From Mactromeris polynyma (lineage: Eukaryota; Mollusca; Bivalvia; Venerida; Mactridae), in the NCBI GenBank assembly GCA_032209605.1, contig JASFXZ010000002.1, positions 57,042,431 through 57,106,430 of the forward strand: DNA of 64,000 nucleotides. Reading direction: 5' to 3'. Shown one piece after another: positions 59,057 to 64,000 of the stretch. Numbering within the stretch: position 1 is the first letter of the stretch; every line of letters begins with the position of its first letter. Below the pieces are notes generated by a model. That model made no database searches and was not told the DNA's origin. It saw nothing but the letters and a program-made list of their open reading frames with translations. Position numbers and translations under genes: made by a program.

Positions 59057-59759
59057 GCATTTCTTCAGGTAAGTATCTACTTAAGGAAAATATATTCCTT
59101 AGGCGATTATTTCGTTCAATAACAATCGTTATTTACGTAAATATTGGATTTCGAGAACTGGTAGTAACACTATGTTAGGATTCAAGATGGCGGTCAATCA
59201 ATTGATCGGACGGAGCTTGAGAATGTTCATTTGATATTTCGGCAAATGGAAAGTTCTTTTCGCAAAGCTTACGTACGAAAGAAAACAGAAATACCTGACG
59301 GGGATTCAACACTAGTGATATGGTTTGAGATTGATATTTAACAACGTATCAGTTTCATTTACATGTCGGTTCTGTTGACCTTGCGATTCATCGGATATTC
59401 AGGGAATTAAAAATAGATACCGGTATGTCAAAACATTGAAGCAGACGTCACTTTTAGTAAAGGAGCCGAAACAAAAATAGCGTGCGCCCAATTTCGCGGT
59501 GTAGGAATGCTTCTTGTTGGCGCACCTGATGCATGAACCTATTGAGGATATGTCTTTGTCGAATCACTTGGCAGAGCTAAGTCCCACACATTCAACTGAT
59601 GTATCGTGTGGCCAACTATCTAGGGGTAGGTTATTCAACAGCCATTCCATAGCGGTCAAAATATGATTTATAATGGTTTTAGACAGTTACACATAACCCG
59701 ATTCTTGCTCAATGAACTGCAATCCAGCCCTATCAAACAGGTACCTCTCAATTAGCTCT
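59057..59759. other. Flank of copy A; no gene
   Basis: The first 130 bp may be the rest of the older element. An AAGATGGCGG motif at 59184 is YY1-like. Otherwise nothing identified. Confidence 0.35.
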
Positions 59760-59895
59760 AAATGTGGAGTTCCAGACGTTTCATCCCAAGTTGTTTCCTC
59801 CCCAAGACGTTTCACCCCAAGTCATTTCCTCCAAAGACGTTTCACCCCCAATTTGAATAGACCCTGGACGTTTCACCCCCCCCCCCCATTTTTTA
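59760..59895 (-). repeat. Inverted relative of the R1 end
   Basis: Four copies of GACGTTTCA(C/T)CCC with TCATTTCCTCC between, the reverse complement of the GGAGGAAATGACTTGGGGG and AAACGTC words in R1 at 63.43 kb. A 14-C run ends it. Could be the left terminus of an element whose right terminus is the R1 copy at 63.27-63.51 kb. Confidence 0.6.
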
Positions 59896-60431
59896 ATATA
59901 ATCATTTTTGTGTGATTTGCATATAAATTTGATGTTTTTTAAAATTAAATTGTTAAGTTATAGTTTAAAAACCCTTTATCTTCATGTTTAATAACATTAA
60001 CAGTGTGATTTAATTAACACCCTTTGACTTTGCAGAAATGTTGTGATTTAATCAACACCCTTTAGACGACAGTAATTGAACACTTGTCATCACCATGCAT
60101 ATGCATACATGTACATTTACTTTTTTACGGACAACATTTTTATATAGCTGTTTATTTCAATTGAATATTATTAGCGAAACTCCACTCAATAAATATAAAT
60201 GATATCAAGATCAAAAGTAGGGCTGATATATTCGAAACTATTTTTAACTTTTTAAAAATGTATTTATATTAATTATTTTTTATAAAAAATATAAAAAAAT
60301 TAAATGGCAAACATCTTTCCTTGTTAAGTAGTTTATATTCACACCTCTTTCATTTAGCGTTTAGGTGCAAGTGGACCATGAAAGGATTAACTCAATTAAC
60401 AGTTATCATGACACATGTTTCACACTCACAC
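59896..60431. other. No gene recognised
   Basis: Very AT-rich. A short phrase, GTGATTTAAT(T/C)AACACCCTTT, is repeated at about 60.00 and 60.04 kb. Confidence 0.4.
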
Positions 60432-60434
60432 CAG

Positions 60435-62853
60435 GGCCCGTATTACAGAAGCTTCTTATCCTTAAAACTTTCCTTAAATGACGAAAAAATCTTAAGTTTT
60501 ACATTTTTATCCTTAAGATTTCAGAAAATTCTTAAGTAGTATTACACAATGTTCTTATCTTATTTTTTCACTAAAGGTAAGCGATTTTCTCCTTAGATTT
60601 TAAGGAAAGCTAGACCTCCCTTATCTTGTATAAAAAATCTTAAGTTATAGAATCGCCTCCATTTTCTGAACCAGTGAACAGCACAATTATTCGACATCTA
60701 CGATTTCAACACAACGTTCGTGTCAACTCATCGAAATCACGTTGCGTTCAGATATACATTTACATAAAGTAGGCCTACCAGTGTTCAGTAAATTCCGTAG
60801 AATTATCAAATTTCGCTCTTGAAATTGTGTCAACGCTGTGAGCAAAATCAACAATATTTACCTGATAAAATGCCGTTTTTAGTGTTAATTATACGTACAA
60901 CCAACTATGTAATAATTCAGGGACGTGATGTAGACTTACAGTGAATATATAAGAACGAAATAATGGACAGTGCACAGTGAATCGGAAAGAGATGTTAAGA
61001 ATAATATTAGGTTTATATCATAAAGGTTTTTATGTTTCGGATAAAGTAATCATGATGTTTGACTAAGGAAGCAAAAGTGAATCGAAACTGGTCCTGTGTC
61101 ATGCTATTAGTTGACCGATGTTAAACTTGGATCATGACTGAGAATACTTTTTACTATTTTGTATGGTGGCATATTACTGCCACCAGTTAGCATGATAGCG
61201 TTCGCGAATTGTTTCGTGTTAACCACATAATTATTACCACTTATTGACCACTTATTATGTTACTTAATAACTCAAATTCGCGAATTTCACTTAAGATTCG
61301 TGTTACCACTTATTTATAAATGCAAGTTTGGCTTCTAGATGTAAGTGGTAACACGAATCTTAAGTGAAATTCGCGAATTTGAGTTATTCAGTAACATAAT
61401 AAGTGGTCAACTAGATAAGATTCGTGTTGCCACTTAAATCTAGTGTAATACATCATAAAAAGGTAAGAGGTGGCAGTTCTGGGCACTTTCAAGCCTGTTT
61501 CTAGTTGTATGATATTTATCTTATCGAAAATGTAACACGAATATTAACTAGATAGCTAGATAATTATCGTAATAATTAAATGGTAAACACGAAACAATTC
61601 GCGAATGCTATCATGCTAACTGGTGGCAGTAATATGCCACCATAATTTTGTTATATCTCTCTTTATATGCTCATTTTAAGATTATAATATTGTTTTTCTC
61701 TGAATCTGTGTGTTTCATTTGATAATTGAAATAATATTTTCATAGATTTTATGTGTCATTTTTTTGCATATGTATGTTAATTTCTTTGTATCAGTTGTAG
61801 ATATGTTATGCTCTCCAGTTATTGGAGGTAATAAAAGTTTATATTACATTTACTAGTAGTTTTCAATCATGATTTGAATATTATGCTTTGAAATACACAG
61901 TTCATTGAAATACAATTGTAATTACTGTTATATAGTGTGTGTATTTCTTTTTCAACTTATTTATCTATATAAAGCCCTATATCTGCACTAGACTAGTATT
62001 TATACTAATCACAAGTGGTATGTTCTTGTTTCATTTAGGTTCGTATGTGCATGCTTTTGAGCAAAATTTATCAGGGGAAAAGTACCATTTGTGGTGACTT
62101 ATGATTTTTCTCAACAAGCTTTGTAATACTACACTTAAAAACATAAAACATGCATCTAACCAAAGGATTGATGACAGCTGCAAATGTTGGGTTGAAATTC
62201 ATACAAATTGTCTGTTCTCAGTACACAACTCGTGACAGGTCATTATAAGAAAGAGCAAGCATATTGTATCTATATTAGTATTGGTATGGATGGACTGGGT
62301 GTGTGTTGTGTTTGTGCCATGTCCAAGGACATGCTGGATTCATTCAGTCTGAATTACTGGTACTAATTAGCCTCAACAACTAGATCACGACTTACCGACT
62401 GCATTATTCATGTTATATCATACAGATTTACTGAGCAAAACTTCTCACACATCAAACAGTCAATTTCCATCAGTTATAATGCAAAATGTTCAAATATAAT
62501 GCAACAAAAACAAAGGTTTATATGAAATGACGGTTGTACTTGTTACAACGTAACTAGGTAAAATCATTTATTTGCTTGGAGTTAGAGTAAAGTCTGCTAC
62601 ATTCTGCGCACGCATTATTTTTTTAATCTCCGGTTCTATTTTTGGAACGGGAAAACCCGATGTACGTTAGCAACAGTCTTAAGAATTTGCTTAAGATGAA
62701 CAATAAGGATAAGGAAATTTTAGTTAAAATTATTTTAAGTTGGATCTGTAAAAGTACTTAAGATTTTCTTGAACCTTATCCTTACCGAAGTACAAATATT
62801 AAGATTTCTGTATTTCTTAAGGTATATCTTAAGAAGCTTCTGTAATACGGGCC
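60435..62853. mobile_element. Harbinger-like non-autonomous element 2, copy B (2.42 kb)
   Basis: Same termini and body as copy A. Left flank CAG (60432-60434), right flank CTG (62854-62856): both fit CWG but not each other, so the duplication is mutated or the flank was altered. Apart from the 483-bp insertion at 61162-61644 it is collinear with copy A with small indels. Confidence 0.88.
61162..61644. mobile_element. Nested palindromic element inside copy B (483 bp)
   Basis: The outer arms (61162-61224 and 61583-61644, starting TATGGTGGCATATTACTGCC) are near-perfect inverted repeats. Inside lies a second inverted repeat with 67-bp arms and one mismatch (61246-61312 and 61342-61408). Both contain TTCGCGAATT. 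Flanked by ATTTTG (61156-61161 and 61645-61650). Copy A has the uninterrupted site TACTATTTTGTTATATC at about 57.88 kb. No coding content. Confidence 0.93.
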
Positions 62854-63267
62854 CTGAAGTGTACATAAATGTGATACCTGATATTTTATTTATGTTGTTT
62901 TAATAGTAATTAGTACGCCTACAAAGGCAAATGTTTTAAACCATTCTATTTAAAGTGAACATTCTGTTAATGATTAAAAGTTTTTCACTTAGAACATTTT
63001 CACTTGTGATATAATTCTGTAATAAACAATATGAATATGATTTAATCAGATTGATGAATTTACCAAGTAAAAAGTTGTGTAAAACATAACTGATTTGAAA
63101 AAATAACTGCCTTATCATGATTAAAAAGTAAATGTAATAGTTATTCAATGGCAAAATTATAATAAATGTTTAAACAAACTTAACATAATAATACTAATTG
63201 TATCCATATATATCTGTGTACACTTCTTTTTATGCCTTTTAAACTTAATTTAAATAACTAAATATAC
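62854..63267. other. No gene recognised
   Basis: AT-rich spacer between copy B and R1. Confidence 0.35.
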
Positions 63268-63511
63268 TTTAGACATATTAGAAATGCATGCAAACTTATT
63301 TAATTATCATTATCTCTACTCATCCTTATAATTTGTTTAGTCTCAGTAGTAATATTTATGATGGGGTTGATACGTCTTCATTTGTAACAAATACTGAGAC
63401 TATTCACCCCCAAAATAAAACGTTTTGGGAGGAAATGACTTGGGGGTAAACGTCTGACAACACTAAATTTTACAGATCTTGTTATATTGGGCCGCTCTTT
63501 AAAATTTCACT
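63268..63511 (+). repeat. Repeat R1, copy 2
   Basis: See copy 1 at 4258-4501. Small differences only, such as GATGGGGTTGATACGTCTTC against GTTGGGGGTGAAACGTCTTC. Confidence 0.8.
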
Positions 63512-63544
63512 TTGGCATTATGTGTAACAAATAATTTAGTATTG

Positions 63545-63700
63545 ATATGTAGTGGCTCAGTCGGTAGAGTGCCATACTAGTGTTTAGGGGGTCCTGGGTT
63601 TGCCCTACATCAAGCGGAATTTTCACCCTTGATTTACTACAAATACCCGGTATATATAAATAATATATATATCAATCATATGCAGTGACAGAGAAATGGT
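63545..63700 (+). mobile_element. tRNA-derived SINE head
   Basis: AGTGGCTCAGTCGGTAGAGT is a strong A-box match; GTCCTGGGTTTGCCC at about 63591 is a B-box derivative. No pairing acceptor stem, so not a tRNA gene. Confidence 0.6.
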
Positions 63701-63769
63701 CTGGATAAAATCAAAAGTGTGACCATTGAGCTTCTGACACTGGTCTTGTGTGCTCATCATGTTGAACAT

Positions 63770-64000
63770 TTATGTTAATTAAATTACAAATCCCCCAAGA
63801 AATGAGTGTGATATTCCGGGCCCATTTTTATGTTTGATCACTACTTGTGACCTTGACCTTTGAGCTATGGACATGTTTTTTGTGAACAATGCACCATTTC
63901 ATCATGGATAACATGTGTACCGATTGATTTGAAAATCCCCTCATAAATTACAGTGTAGTAATACTAGTATTCCGGACCCATTTTTGATGTTTGACCTCTA
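63770..64000. repeat. Tandem repeat of about 157 bp, cut by the right edge
   Basis: AAATTACA, then TATTCCGG(G/A)CCCATTTTT and TGTTTGA, occur at about 63783-63840 and again at 63947-64000. Between lies GTGACCTTGACCTTTGAGCT, a phrase common in invertebrate dispersed repeats. Confidence 0.6.

Noticed and set aside
63551..63610. Possible tRNA gene
   Set aside because: Strong A box, but the B box is mutated and no cloverleaf closes.

Overview
This window comes from an AT-rich animal nuclear genome, most likely a bivalve or other mollusc. No bacterial, organellar or viral gene order is visible. Almost everything recognisable is transposon-derived: non-LTR retrotransposons of two kinds, remnants of Ty3/gypsy elements, Tc1-like and hAT transposases, PIF/Harbinger-like elements, many MITEs, tRNA-derived SINEs and minisatellites. 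The mollusc guess rests on this repeat mix (CR1-type LINE with NPGP plus PHD finger, tRNA-headed SINEs, CTTAAG-rich Harbinger-like elements) and on a carbohydrate sulfotransferase gene of the sort often expanded in bivalves. It is an inference, not a proven identification.

Layout. 1-985 is a 26-bp minisatellite running off the left edge. It abuts copy 1 of a dispersed repeat I call family A (985-1330; five more copies at 11.6, 20.7, 38.7, 42.1 and 52.7 kb). 3.6-4.0 kb holds a frameshifted MADF-domain exon. 6.8-7.9 kb is a 43-bp minisatellite. 8.5-9.6 kb carries the best host-gene candidate, a minus-strand carbohydrate sulfotransferase exon with a frame break in a GAA tract. 10.0-10.5 kb holds an unidentified open exon. 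11.9-13.9 kb is a Tc1-like transposon with terminal inverted repeats (TIRs), interrupted by a LINE 3' end. 14.15-15.8 kb is a deleted Ty3/gypsy element (minus), cut by a nearly full-length LINE (15.8-20.65 kb, plus) with an intact ORF1 that carries a 2A-like NPGP motif.

25.1-25.9 kb has a 49-bp-arm palindrome and a MITE. 26.2-30.3 kb is a 4.05-kb TIR element with a CAG target-site duplication. 30.6 kb holds a TA-flanked MITE. 32.1-34.0 kb is a second decayed gypsy element (plus), followed by a degenerate minisatellite. 35.2-36.4 kb is a pogo-like non-autonomous element. 39.7-40.05 kb is a hAT transposase C-terminus, 40.8-41.2 kb a hairpin MITE and 43.3-44.0 kb a hAT-like MITE. 44.5-48.4 kb is a CR1-type LINE (minus), also with an NPGP motif, followed by a PHD finger. 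49.3-50.8 kb is a Tc1 element whose 335-codon transposase frame is broken only by two TAA codons. 57.2-59.05 and 60.4-62.85 kb are two copies of one Harbinger-like non-autonomous element; the second contains a 483-bp nested palindromic insertion with a clean empty site in the first. Several SINEs lie between.

The genes here do not form a cellular pathway; the region is a layered record of insertions. The best candidates for something new are the two unrelated LINEs with 2A-like motifs, the nested palindromic 483-bp element, the CAG-duplicating elements and the uncharacterised repeat family A. All repeat lengths and identities were judged by eye.
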